From Agrostemma githago (taxonomy: Eukaryota; Streptophyta; Magnoliopsida; Caryophyllales; Caryophyllaceae): a DNA stretch of 64,000 bases. Shown here in pieces: positions 31,594-43,956 of the stretch; the stretch's first letter is position 1, and every line of letters begins with the position of its first letter. Where the stretch lies: NCBI GenBank assembly GCA_958450325.1, contig OY288243.1, positions 33,904,678-33,968,677 of the forward strand, in the 5' to 3' direction. A model generated the notes under the pieces. The model was not told the DNA's origin, ran no database searches, and saw nothing but the letters and a program-made list of their open reading frames with translations. A program made the position numbers and the translations under genes.

Positions 31594-33858
31594 ATGGCAG
31601 GAGTGTTGAACTTTGAAGATCCTACCTTCCTGGAACAACTAAAGAAGGCATTGGAGAACTTCCAGCCCAAAAATTCTCGCTTCCAACCAAGGAGGGAACC
31701 GGTGGACAAGATCAAGGTAACTGAACTTCCTGAGTTTAACGGTGGTACTGATCCTGAAGCTTACTTGGAGTGGGAAAGAAGCATGGAGAAGCTCTTTGAC
31801 TTCAAGGATTTAGAGGACGAAGAAAGGTGCAAATACGCCATCCTAAAGTTAAGCAAAGGGGCTTCCCTTTGGTATGAAGGGCTTAAGGTACAACGCACCA
31901 GAAGTGGAAAGGGTAAGATTACTTCTTGGGAGTCCTTAAAACGTAAACTACGTAAGAGGTATGTCCCAACTACGCACAAGTTATCCTTATACAAAAAGAT
32001 TGCTAACCTTGTACAAGGAAAAATGAGTGTTAGTGAATACATAGACGAATTTGAGAACTTGGTCCTAATGGGAGAAGTAGAAGAAAATGAAGAGATAAAA
32101 ATGGCTAGGTTCTTACGTGGGTTAAATCGTAGTATAGCCAATACGGTTGACTTGTGTCCTTATTCTGATTTTGATACCTTATGTGGGTTGTGTCTAAAAA
32201 TTGAGGCACAAGGGAAGGGAAGACATGAGGGTGAGTCTAGTAAGAGTCATACTTGGTCTCGGATGGATGATAGCAATAGAGTCAATCCTACTAGTTCTAA
32301 TCAACCCCTTATTGTTAAGAATAACCCCGCACCCCCACCTCAAGCCACCACTAAAACAACCACTGAAACTAGTCTATCTAAGGTACGTTGTTTCAAATGT
32401 CAAGGGTTTGGTCATTACAAAAACGCATGTCCTAACAAAAGAGTTGTGACCTTAAGAGAGGTAATCACCATTAGGGATGAGATATGGGAGGAGGAACAAC
32501 GTATAGGAGCTGTTTTTAATGTTAATGAGGAAGGGGAGGAAGAGGAAGAAGACTTTGAGGCTTATGAACCCCCGGCTTATGACACACTCCTAGTACTACG
32601 TACTCTACATGCTAACCCAAATCAACATGACACTGAACAAAGAGACCAACTTTTCCATACTAAGTGTCAAGTTAAAGACAAATGGTGTAGTTTAATAATT
32701 GATGGAGGTAGTTGTACCAACGTTGCCTCAACTGAAATGGTGGACAAACTAGGTCTAGCTACTACTAATCACCCTAGCCCTTATGCATTACATTGGTTAA
32801 ACAACGGGAACAAGGTAAGGGTCAATAAACAAGTGAGGGTTGGTTTAACCATGGGATCCTACGTTGATGAGGTTCTATGTGATGTTATACCTATGGACGC
32901 TTGTCACATACTATTAGGCCGTCCTTGGCAGTTTGATAGGGACGTAGTTCACCATGGGAGGAGGAATGAGTATGAGTTGAATGATAAGGGAAAGAAAATT
33001 ATACTCAAACCCATGACCCCTCAAAGTGTGTGTAACATGTTAGCTAACAAAGTCGGAAAACCCAGCCTTTCAATGTTTGCTAATAAAGAGTTGGGAGTAC
33101 TTGCTGTAGAAGAGGGGGAGTTGGAAGCCGCCAAGGAGGAACCCATTAAGATTAAGAGTGGTAGTGAAGAAGAGTGGCAAAAGGAACAAGGTGCTATTAT
33201 CTCTAACGGAATACCATCCTGTTTGATGCCTAGTAAAGATCCTGAGATCTTAAGGTATGAAGAGGGTAAGGTCAAAGACATGGATAACACATTATCTGGT
33301 AACAACACACATTCAACCACCTTAGATGCAGGCACAATTGGAATTGAGAATTGGAAGGACTACTACTCCATGGAGGCTGAAGTACTTACCAAGCACAAGA
33401 CTAACTCTGTTGGTACTTTTGATAAGTTTGCTTTGCAGGTAGAACTTCCCTTTAAAGGAAACATCCTTTGCGCCCCAGGACATTCTATTTCAGAGTGCAT
33501 AACGAGAGAAACCTACATAGGAGAGCCCAACAAAAACAGAAGTACGAAACTCTTCCTAAGGGGTGACTTGGCTTTGGTTAACTTGAGGAAGGAGAGGGTT
33601 CCAAACAAAGGAAAGAACAAGCTGAAGCCACAACCAGAAGTGCCATACAAGGGTAACAACAACGCTTGCAAGATGAAGTTGCCGATTGATCATGGAATTC
33701 AATCCACATTCCCAAGGGAAGATCTTTTTCTTTACCTTGATAAAATTGACATTTCAGAATTGAGGACAATTCCTTTTCAAGGGGGAGGAGATGATCCGAA
33801 TCAAGAAACTACTAATCCAAGTAAGGAAGTACTAAAGAGCTCAATGAAAGAATACTAG
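31594..33858 (+). CDS. Gag-protease polyprotein with collapsed pol tail (second copy)
   Basis: 754 residues with the same protein sequence as 4851-7115: capsid region, CCHC knuckle (Cys266 to Cys279), IIDGGS protease (Asp370), and a tail built from the pre-integrase and integrase C-terminal stretches of C pol. The ORF stayed open in both duplicates, which says little about selection because the duplication is so recent. It is preceded by LTR and primer site and ends inside a truncated 3' LTR. Confidence 0.87.
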   Translation: MAGVLNFEDPTFLEQLKKALENFQPKNSRFQPRREPVDKIKVTELPEFNGGTDPEAYLEWERSMEKLFDFKDLEDEERCKYAILKLSKGASLWYEGLKVQRTRSGKGKITSWESLKRKLRKRYVPTTHKLSLYKKIANLVQGKMSVSEYIDEFENLVLMGEVEENEEIKMARFLRGLNRSIANTVDLCPYSDFDTLCGLCLKIEAQGKGRHEGESSKSHTWSRMDDSNRVNPTSSNQPLIVKNNPAPPPQATTKTTTETSLSKVRCFKCQGFGHYKNACPNKRVVTLREVITIRDEIWEEEQRIGAVFNVNEEGEEEEEDFEAYEPPAYDTLLVLRTLHANPNQHDTEQRDQLFHTKCQVKDKWCSLIIDGGSCTNVASTEMVDKLGLATTNHPSPYALHWLNNGNKVRVNKQVRVGLTMGSYVDEVLCDVIPMDACHILLGRPWQFDRDVVHHGRRNEYELNDKGKKIILKPMTPQSVCNMLANKVGKPSLSMFANKELGVLAVEEGELEAAKEEPIKIKSGSEEEWQKEQGAIISNGIPSCLMPSKDPEILRYEEGKVKDMDNTLSGNNTHSTTLDAGTIGIENWKDYYSMEAEVLTKHKTNSVGTFDKFALQVELPFKGNILCAPGHSISECITRETYIGEPNKNRSTKLFLRGDLALVNLRKERVPNKGKNKLKPQPEVPYKGNNNACKMKLPIDHGIQSTFPREDLFLYLDKIDISELRTIPFQGGGDDPNQETTNPSKEVLKSSMKEY

Positions 33859-34445
33859 CTCCTACATAAACATAGTCCAGCTACATTAGTACTAATAAGG
33901 AGTCATCTTCAATTATGGAGCTAGCTCGAGTTTGAGCTGAATAAAGGAGCAAATAATCAAGGTAAAATGAAGACATTAACATGGGTTCACATTCATTCAA
34001 GCATGGGAAGTGTACTGAAGTTATGAAGGTGTTTAAAGGCTGATTATGTTCACATGGTATACACGACTAAAAGCTCCTCTATTAGCTTTGTTTTTGGCTC
34101 CATGTTCACATAGTTGCCGCGCCTCATTACTCCTTGCTCAAGCTTTGTTTTCATCTCCATGTTCACAAGGGAACCACGGCTGAATGCTCTCCATCAAGCA
34201 TTGTTATTAGCTCCATGTTTACATTACTTTGTAATTAGCTCCTAGCTTTGTTATTAGCTCCTTGTTCACATGAGTTGTAACTTTGTTTTTGTCACCCTTA
34301 ACCAGCCGGTTTAAGGGCCCTTTGTAGGCTATAAATAGCCACTTATTTGAGTGAATAAGACATCCAATTTGCATATTAAAACTTGAGTAAAGCTGAGCTT
34401 TCTGTTTCGTCCTTGTAGTTTACAAGACAAAGTCTAGAGTGAGTC
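33792..34445 (+). repeat. 3' LTR of gag-only C element, truncated (second copy)
   Basis: Copy of 7049-7702 with the same break in R/U5, so the truncation preceded the large duplication. Purine tract at 33778-33791. Confidence 0.85.
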
Positions 34446-35674
34446 TAGACGAAGTACCCCTCCTGACGTGGTGCTCTCATTCCCTGGGGACTTTGGGACC
34501 ATCAGGACTTTGACGGACCTGGCCCCCTTGGATCAACTCCTCTTCTTGGGCTCTGAAACTGTGTTGGCTAGGGATTCTCCTGCCCAGGTGGCAGCTCACA
34601 TTACTGTGCATGCCTTTGAGGTAACTTCCTTTCTTAATTCGTGAGTTTTTCTGATCTTGAGCGCGTTGTTGATTGTTTTGTGGTGTTGGCCAAACTTTGC
34701 AAATGGCTTTATTTTTGCGGGGTAGTGATCTGGGGTGTCAGCTCCAGGCTGACAAGCCCCAGCTGCTGGGTGAGGTTGGGCAAGCCAAGGAGGAGATCAC
34801 AAGGCTGAAGGAGGAGTTGGGTCAAGTCAATGGGCTGCTTGCTGAGGAGAGGGGGCGTAGTGCAGCTGTGGAGAATCATGATGGACGCTCTAAGCTGGTC
34901 GGCCCTGAGCACGGAGATCCAGATGGTCAGAACCTACTCTGAGGGGAAGCACAAGAACTGGAACCTGGCTGCTCTGGAGGACGGATGAGGGAGGAGTTTC
35001 CTGAGGGCTTCAATTTGGACATCCTCTATGGGGGTGAAGACGAGGTGGTAGAGGAATCAGTTTCTTCTCCCCCTGCAGTCCAGGAAACGCCCGACCAGGT
35101 AGCTGCTGCTGCTGACACTGCCATGGTGGTGGAGCCCCTTGCCAGTCTTCCTCCAGAAGGAGATAATGCTTAGGCTGTTTAGCCTTTTTCTGATTGTCTG
35201 AATTCTCTGCCCTGTGTGGCAAACAAAATACTTTGTTAAAATTTAAACCTTGTTCTGAATTTTACCTTTGCTCAAGGGGCAAAGTGTTTGGATATTATAT
35301 TTAATTGCTAATGCGTTTGCTTGAATGCTTTGCGATATTTCCATGTTTGACTGTTTGTTTGTTTTTGATTGTGTACCTTCTGTTGTATGCATGCCTTTTG
35401 TGTGTATGGTCAACCCTTGATATAGTGGTGGCCTGGGATTTAATTTGCCCACTCAGTCGGAGGTGCCGCGCTTTGCGTGGGTGCTAAGTGGCGCAGGAGA
35501 CTGTAATGTCTTGGTTGTAGGCACTTAGTCACGAGACGCACGCCTTCTGTAGGAATTATACACTCCACCAGATCAGTTATCAATATTAGTTGAAAGAGAA
35601 GTTGGCAAAAGGTGGTACACATAGAAGTGGAAATTCCCGCCTAATATGAGTTTAGTCGGAAATTTGGGGGCATT
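34446..35674 (+). pseudogene. 3' internal region of a Tat element with decayed extra gene (second copy)
   Basis: Copy of 7703-8931: exon-like DVVLSFPGDFGTIRTL stretch, GT splice-like site, coiled-coil GQAKEEITRLKEELGQ stretch in shifted frames, then a purine tract abutting the LTR at 35675. Confidence 0.55.
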
Positions 35675-36430
35675 TGTTCGGGATAAAATTTGCACCCTCA
35701 AAAGTTGACGTGGCATCCTTCGGGTCAATGTCAAAGTCGAAAGGTCAAAAGATCAAAGACGGAAAGTCACGAGACGATATTGGAAAGTCGAAAGTCAAAA
35801 GTCAAGAAAGTCGTAAATCGGAACGAACCAAGGTCAACAATTCAGTCAAGACCCAAGACTGAATACAACAATGGGCCAAAAGCAAAAGTAAAAAAGAAGG
35901 TGGGCCGAAGCAAGTCGTGGCAACCAAAACAGCCCAACACAAGGGATAAACTCTGATCCCAACCGAAAGAAAAAGTCAAGAAACGGCTTCCCTAAATCCT
36001 AGGGGAGATCCAGCAGAGGAGAAGGGAATTCAGGAGAAAGAAGTGGAAGGAGTTGGAGCAAGCGGTCAGAAAAAGAGAAAGAGATATAAGCACCAAGGAT
36101 ACACCGAGAGAAGCATTCAACTCATCTCCAACATACGAAAAACTCAAGCAAGTATACTAGAAAAATATACAATAGTCTCCTGCAACTTAAATACTTGTAT
36201 TCGTATCCGTGATCCGACTTTTCCGTTCATAGTAGAATCTTGGTGGGATTCCGACTCCCCTCGCGGTTTTTCCCACATTGGGTTTCCGCGTCACCAAAAC
36301 TCGTGTCTTTTGTCTATTTTCGTTGTCTTTTGTTCGTTAGATCCGATTCGATTCCATTAACTCGCGAGCGCTAGTCCGATCACTTTAACCCGCAACCAAG
36401 ATCATAATCCGGTAAATTTTTACCAAAACA
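35675..36430 (+). repeat. Tat LTR, left copy (second copy, 756 bp)
   Basis: Copy of 8932-9687, with purine tract on the left and primer site on the right. Confidence 0.88.
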
Positions 36431-36433
36431 ATT

Positions 36434-36450
36434 TGGCGCCCACCGTGAGG
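36434..36450 (+). other. Tat primer binding site (second copy)
   Basis: TGGCGCCCACCGTGAGG, copy of 9691-9707. Confidence 0.7.
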
Positions 36451-36505
36451 CAAGGTGATCGTTTTCTATAGCCAAACCCTATAGTAAGATAACTTGCATA
36501 TCGTC

Positions 36506-37033
36506 ATGTCCGGATCCGATCAAAGTCCTTCCCGTAGCCTGGAGGCCTCGACTCAGCCCGCTGAAGGAGCATTGCCCCTAGGATCAGCAGGTCCACTTTT
36601 CACGCCACTCACCCAGGCAATTCCTGCCAGCCTGGCAACAGGACAAGTGCCAACAGCTCCAAAACCACCTCATGTGCCTGCAGTATCCAAGGAATCTAAC
36701 CCCTTCAAGTCCAGCAAAGAGGGTGCTTCATCTAAGACATCGATCCATAGAGGGTCACCCGAAGGTTTTTCTGGAGTCCCAACCTCACCAGACCCCCTGA
36801 AAAAGGAGCTCCAAGGGATTAATGCTCTGCGCCAGGCGGTGAAGACCCTGCAGAAGGACAATCAGGACATGAGGGCCCAAACGCTGGCAATATCAAAGTC
36901 TTCAGCATCACCAGTCCAATCGTCACCAGAAGTCCTGCCCCTGATATCAGAAGGAGAGTCGGCACCCGCAGAGAACCCGCCACCAGCATGCAGATTCCCA
37001 GGACGTTCCCTCAGGAGTTGGTCACCAGGCTAG
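36506..37033 (+). pseudogene. Tat gag, N-terminal part (second copy)
   Basis: Copy of 9763-10290. Ser/Pro-rich start MSGSDQSPSRSLEASTQ, closing by frameshift before the main gag body. The break is shared with segment A and so is older than the duplication. Confidence 0.6.
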
Positions 37034-37180
37034 ATCTGGGATTAGCGCCATCCAGCCAAGTCATTGAACCGTGAGGGCTAGGCTACCTGACGCATGGCCC
37101 CGCATCCGGCAGATCCTACGTCACAGGTAATACTCCCTTTGGCACCAAAAATCGAGAAAATAACTCATTGTCTCTTGCAG

Positions 37181-39264
37181 GTACCCCTGTCCACCAGGCA
37201 ACGGGATGGCAACCAACGAATTCGCCAGGAATGAATACCAAGTCCAGCAGCCAGCCCTCTGGAGGAGCATGGGCGGCGCCTGCTCCCAGCCAGTAGACAC
37301 CTGGATGGCAGCCAGGAGTCCCAATGAACCTGGCGACCGCTGGAGGCAGTCCACACCATGGAGTAATCTGGCCACCCAAAACCTCGCTTCAGCAGGCACC
37401 AGAGTGGCAGTCCGGATCTGCAGCAATTGCATCTTTCCCTCCACCTCCTCCTCCGAGCAGTCAACACCTTGGAGAACCCCAAGCAGGGAGTACACCTTTC
37501 AGCTTTTTTCCTCCTGTTCCTAACCCTCTTGCAGGAGCAGTCAGCACAGCAGATCAGCAGTACCAGGAACTGAAGGAATTGAGGGACCTGATCAGCAAAA
37601 TTCCTGGGATGCCACGCCCCCTGGAAAGAGCAGCTCGAGATAGCTATGCAGATTTGCCCTTCACCGACGATCTAGCCTGCGTTGCTACGCCCAAGGGCTT
37701 TGTGCCACCAGCCATGACGCTTTATGATGGCACCGCAGATCCCTTAGACCACATCAATCAGTACAAGCAAAAGATGATGGTGGTAACCGCTACGGGGCCC
37801 CTAAAGGAAGCCTGCATGTGCAAGGGATTTGGCTCCACATTGTCAGGATCGGCCCTTCATTGGTTCGTTGGGTTGCCCAACAGAAGCATCACCTCCTTCG
37901 CTGACCTGGTCAATGCCTTCAACCAGCAGTTTGCCAGCAGCAGGAAGCCGGAAAAGCAGACTAGTGATTTGTATCGAGTGGTGCAGAAATTTGAGGAATC
38001 CACGCGTGACTTCCTCAATAGGTTCAACAAAGAGAAGGTTACTATCCCCAGATGTGATGTAGCCACTGCCATAGAAGTCTTTCGCCAAGGGCTCCTCCAG
38101 GATTCAAATCTCTATAAGGATCTCACCAAGTATCCTTGCGCCAAGTTCGAAGATGTGCAGACCAAGGCAATGGCAGCCATTAGGCTGGAGGAAGATTCAG
38201 GTCTAAGAAGGGCCGCGTACGATTCTGAGCACGTCTCCAGAAAGGCGCCAGTAGAGAAGAGGGGCGAGAGGTCGAAGCCTTACGACAGAAATGTGAACAA
38301 GGTCTCTGAAGAAAGAGATTGGAAGGAGAGCCCAGGACTCCCGCTTAAAGTAAGCGAATATGGGTTCTCCACCAACCTTACTGGTGAACTTAAAGCACTG
38401 AAGGAATTGGGGCGCAGAGTCAGGTGGCCAAGGAGACAAGAGTACGCCAACGACCGGAAGGACACCGGCAATAGGTGCGAATTCCATGATGACATAGGAC
38501 ATAACACTGATGAGTGTGTCCTGCTCAGGAAGGAGGTGAAGTTCCAGTACGATCAGGGGAACTTGGATCACCTCATGCCCAGAAGCTCCAACAGAGAAAA
38601 TGCAGTAGATCAAGTGTTACCCTCCCCACCACCAATCTGCACTAGAATTGTCAACGTAATTACCGGAGGATCGGAGCTGTGTGGGCTGACCTATTCACCA
38701 GCCAAGAGACACGCTTCTCAGTCCAGAGGGGATAGACCAGAGTACTCCTGCATAGTCAGTTGCAAGGATCTCCCAGCCGTCACCTTTGATGAAACAGATG
38801 TAGAGTCTTCTCCAGAATCCCACCATGACGCCCTCATCATCACGCTCTCCGTAGGAAATTGCACCGTCAGGAAAATACTGGTGGATACTGGAAGCTCAGT
38901 TAACCTCATCATGCTGGAAACCCTCCAGAACATGGGGTTTAGCGAGGAAGACTTGAGCAAGAAGGCGGTTCCCTTAATAGGTTTCAGTGGAGAAACCAAG
39001 TATTCTCTGGGGGAGATCACAATTCCAACCTACGCAGGAGGGGTAAACAAACAAGTGCGGTATCTGGTCATTGATGGTCCCTCCACCTACAACGTAATTC
39101 TAGGAAGACCGTGGATCCATGAGATGAAGGCGATCACTTCCACCTACCACCAGTGCCTAAAGTTCCCTACACCCTGGGGAGTGCAGAAGATTAGTGGAGA
39201 TCAAAGGGAGGCCAAGGATTGCTATAGGATAACACTCAAGAAGACGGCGAGTCCCCCAGCATAG
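37181..39264 (+). pseudogene. Tat gag and protease body (second copy)
   Basis: Copy of 10438-12521, including the in-frame TAG (37294-37296), the long open part from ATG 37324, the capsid motifs GSALHWFVGLPNRSI and FNQQFASSRK, the CEFHDDIGHNTDEC motif and protease ILVDTGSSVNL. It ends in a stop with pol following in the same phase. Confidence 0.82.
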
Positions 39265-39273
39265 CAACTATAG

Positions 39274-42200
39274 AGCCTTCATCTGCCTCTGCAAGAATAC
39301 GTCAAACCACCTCTGGCGGAGATAGATGAAGTCAACATAGACAAGCTGCATCCAGAACGAAAAGTGCTAATCGGGTCAGAATGTACAGGTAATATCCTCC
39401 AAAACCTCATTGAATTATTAAAAACTAACATGGATTGTTTTGCTTGGTTTCATGATGATATGGTAGGCATAGATCCAAGCGTCATAACCCATAGGTTAAG
39501 TGTGGATCCCAGCTATAAGCCAGTCCAGCAGAAGAGAAGGAAGTTCGCCCCAGAGAGAAATCAAGTCATAAATCAAGAGGTGGACAACTTGCTAGCTGCT
39601 GGAAAAATCAGGGAGGTAAAATACCCAGAGTGGCTGTCCAACGTGGTGGTGGTTCCAAAGAAGAATGGCAAGTGGAGGGTATGCGTCGATTTTACCGACT
39701 TGAACAAACCATGCCCAAAAGATCCATTCCCCCTGCCACATATAGATGCCATGGTAGATGCCACAGCAGGTCTCAAAATGCTGACTTTCCTTGATACGTG
39801 GAGTGGATACAACCAAATCAAGATGCATCCAGCAGATCAGGAGAAAACTGCATTCAGGTCTGAGAGAGGTATCTATTGTTATAATGTTATGCCCTTTGGT
39901 CTGAAGAATGCAGGATCCACCTACCAAAGGTTGGTTAATATGATGTTCAAGAGGCAAATTGGCGACACAATGGAGGTATACATCGATGACATGGTCGTCA
40001 AATCAAAGCAAGCTTCACAACACACGACGCACTTAGAAGACGCATTCAACACTCTAAGGGAATACAAGATGAAGCTGAATCCCCTGAAGTGCACGTTTGG
40101 AGTGTCGTGTGGAAAGTTTCTGGGATACATGGTGACCCAGAGAGGAATTGAAGCCAGCACAGAGCAGATTAAAGCCATCCTCCAACTGGAGTCCCCACAG
40201 AAGCCAAAGGACGTGCAACGGTTGACTGGAAGAATTGCTGCTCTGAACAGATTTATCTTCAGATCTTCAGATAGATGTCGGCTGTTCTATGATATCCTGA
40301 AGAAGGCTCAGAGGTTCGATTGGACAGAGGAGCACGAGAGGGCGTTTAACGAGCTGAAGCACTACCTAAGCACCCCACCACTCCTGTCAAAGCCAGAACC
40401 TGGAGAACCCCTATTCCTGTATTTGTCGGTAACCGAGGTGGCGGTTAGTGCAGTGTTGGTGAGGGAACACGAAGGAGCGCAGCATCCAGTCTATTATGTG
40501 CGTAAGTCTCTGCTTCCTGCAGAGACCAGGTACACATCTCTTGAAAAACTCGTACTTGCACTTGTTACTGCATCGTATAAACTGCGACCTTATTTTGAGT
40601 CACATGCTATTTCTGTAATAACAAATTACCTACTGAAAACTATTATGAGAAAACCTGAGTCGTCAGGAAGGATGGCCAAATGGTCTATGCACTTAAGCGG
40701 CTTCGACCTGAAGTTTGTCCCCAGAACAACGATAAAGTCCCAGGCATTAGCAGACTTCATATCCAACTTCAGCCCAGCTCTGCAGACCCAGGCAGAGAAA
40801 GACATCCTCCTCCTGGAGGAGGACAAAGGCGAACAGGTGTGGAAGCTAAGTGTAGATGGCGCCTCTAACATGAGAGAATCTGGAGCAGGGCTAGTTCTCA
40901 AGTCTCCTCAAGAGGATCTCATAGTTCAGGCGGTACGGTGCGAGTTTCGAACAACAAATAATGAAGCAGAATACGAAGGTCTAATCTTGGGTCTCCAGCT
41001 GGCCCTAGACCTCAAAATCAAGCGCCTGGAGGTGTACAACGATTCCCAGTTGATAGTCAACCATATGAATGGCTCGTATGCGGCAAAAGACTCCAAGATG
41101 ATGGCCTACCTTGAAGTGGCAAAAGAGCTCTCCCTTAGGTTTATAGCCTTCTCTATCATCCAAATACCGAGGGACCAGAATGTGGAAGCAGACGCCCTAG
41201 CCACCCTGGGGGCAACCTTCAAGCCAGATGTAGTTTCCACCATACCCATTGTTCACGTACTGGAGTCAGCAGTTTGGAAGGGTACACAGGAACACCAGAT
41301 GACAAGAGAAAGGGAAAACTCACCAGACCGGGGATTGCAGTGGCTACAAGAAGGAATCAGCAGCACCACAGCAAGGCAAGGGGAAACCTCAGACTGGAGA
41401 AAACCCTACCAGGAGTGGCTGCAGAATGACATTCTGCCGGCAGATAAGAAGGAAGCAAGGAGCTTCAGAATGAAGGCATCCAGGTACACCCTCATTGATG
41501 GCATCATGTTCAAGAGATCAACCGCTGGACCATACCTGAGGTGCTTGGGTCAGGAAGAGGCAGAAATCATTATGCATGACCTTCACAGTGGCGAATTTGG
41601 AAATCAGGCGGGGGACAGGAGTCTATCCAACAAAGCACTCCGCCAGGGTTACTACTGGCCGACAATGCGCAAGGACACCAGGGAATATGTTAAGAAGTGT
41701 GACGCCTGCCAAAGACATGCACCAGTCAACCACCAGCCAGCAGAACCATTGCACCCAGTAATTTCTCCCTGGCCCTTTATGAAGTAGGGGATGGATATCG
41801 TCGGCAAATTACTAAGAGCCCCAGGAAACAAAGTTTTTATGCTAGCCATAACCGATTACTTCTCCAAGTGGATAGAATCGGAAGCATTCCCTCAGGTGAC
41901 TGAGAAGCAGGTTATATCTTTCATTAAGCGCAACATTATTTGCAGGTTTGGCATTCCTTCAGAAATTATCTGCGACAAGGGATCCCAATTTATCGGCAAT
42001 AAGATGGAGGCCTATTGCGCCAGGTGGAATATCACGTTAAGTAAGTCTACCCCCAGAAATCCTCAGTCTAATGGTCAGGCGGAGTCTAGCAACAAAATTG
42101 TGATAGACAACCTGAAGAGAAGACTGGAGGAAGCAGGGGGCAGCTGGGCAGAAGACCTTCTTCCCCTGGTACTGTGGTCCGACAGAACCACACCCAAGAT

Positions 42201-42390
42201 AGCTACAGGGCAGACCCCCTTCAGCTTAGTCTTTGGCGCTGAGGCGGTCATTCCTTCAGAAGTGAGAGTGCCTACCCACAGATATGGTTGTATAGAGGAA
42301 AGAAATCAGGTGAAAATGGAAAATAGCCTGAATACCGGAAATGGAAAATATGAGTTTAGTCGGAAATTTGGGGGCATTTGTTTGGGATAA
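39274..42390 (+). pseudogene. Tat pol with dual RNase H and integrase, nonsense-mutated (second copy)
   Basis: Copy of 12531-15647: RT with YIDD, two RNase H domains, integrase with ITDYFSKW, ICDKGSQF and NGQAESS. The same Trp-to-TAG change is at 41785-41787. I saw one base change relative to segment A (GACCTTCAC near 41579 versus GACCTCCAC), silent in the pol frame. The integrase C-terminus is again deleted. Confidence 0.87.
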
Positions 42391-43134
42391 AATTTGCACC
42401 CTCAAAAGACGACGTGGCATCCTTCGGGTCAAAGTCAAAGTCGAAAGGTCAAAAGATCAAAGACGGAAAGTCACGAGACGATATTGGAAAGTCGAAAGTC
42501 AAAAGTCAAGAAAGTCGTAAATCGGAACGAACCAAGGTCAACAATTCAGTCAAGACCCAAGACTGAATACAACAATGGGCCAAAAGCAAAAGTAAAAAAG
42601 AAGGTGGGCCGAAGCAAGTCGTGACAACCAAAACAGCCCAACACAAGGGATAAACCCTGATCCCAACCGAAAGAAAAAGTCAAGAAACGGCTTCCCTAAA
42701 TCCTAGGGGAGATCCAGCAGAGGAGAAGGGAATTCAGGAGAAAGAAGTGGAAGGAGTTGGAGCAAACGGCCAGAAAAAGAGAAAGAGATATAAGCACGAA
42801 GGATACACCGAGAGAAGCATTCAACTCATCTCCAACATACGAAAAACTCAAGCAAGTATACTAGAAAAATATACAATAGTCTACTGCAACTTAAATACTT
42901 GTATTTGTATCTGTGATCCGACTTTTCCGTTCATAGTAGATTCTTGGTGGGATTCCGACTCCCCTCACGGTTTTTCCCACATTGGGTTTCCGCGTTACCA
43001 AAACTCGTGTCTTTTGTCTATTTTCGTTGTCTTTTGTTCGTTAGATCCGATTCGATTCCATTAATTCGCGAGCGCTAGTCCGATCACTTTAACCCGCAAC
43101 CAAGATCATAACCCGATAAATTTTTACCAAAACA
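42379..43134 (+). repeat. Tat LTR, right copy (second copy, 756 bp)
   Basis: Copy of 15636-16391. One base change near the end (CGATAAATTTT versus CGATACATTTT). Confidence 0.88.
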
Positions 43135-43956
43135 GTGATCGAAGAATGATTGCTGAAAGTCAGATGAAGAATGAAGAGGAAGGAGGAAAACAAGAAAACA
43201 AAAGGGGGAAAGAACAATGTAGGAAGCGGTGGATAAGAGAGTAAGAGGGGGTGAACGTAAATGTAAGAGAAGGTGGAAGGAATTATTAAACAAGTGGGAA
43301 AAGCAAGAGGTGGTCAAGGGAAAAGAATCGGCCAAAACGAAAATACGGCTTAATTACATGAATCGGGTAGGAGACAAATTCCGTAACGATAAGTTGGTTG
43401 ACCCACGAATCGAATTAAAACGAGTTAATAAAATAATTGGGCCGAGTAATAATATTAGTAAAATAAACGTCTCTCGAGATGTAAATAATTATTCGAGACG
43501 AAAATGAAGTTTATAGAAATAATTAATTAGACGTTGAAATAGTATCTCCCGATAAATAATAAATTTTCGATAAAGTGAATTAAATTGATTTCTCGAGGAA
43601 AGAAAATAAATAATTTGACGAAACTTAAAATAAATGAGCTTCAAGCCGAAAATATTTGTAAATAAAATAGAAAATTCGAGCTTAAATATAAATAAATAAA
43701 AGAATTTAGAATTTAAATCGTCGAAATAGACTTTCGATAAGAATTAAATTAAATGTATAATATAAATCGAAACAGAAATAAAAATATGTTTTAAATATAA
43801 GAAGAGTTTCCGAGACAAATAGAATTTTAGGAGTTTGAAACGATTAAACGATAAGTTCGTTTTATAAAAAGTTTAAGAATTACAAGTTAAATCGTAAAGA
43901 TAAAAATACGAACAAAATTTTAATTTAATGTAATTTATAAAATCAGGGGTGTTACA
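43135..43956 (-). repeat. Tekay/Del-type LTR, minus strand (second copy)
   Basis: Copy of 16392-17213; sense start TGTAACACCCCTGATTTTAT at 43956, purine tract to its right. Confidence 0.7.
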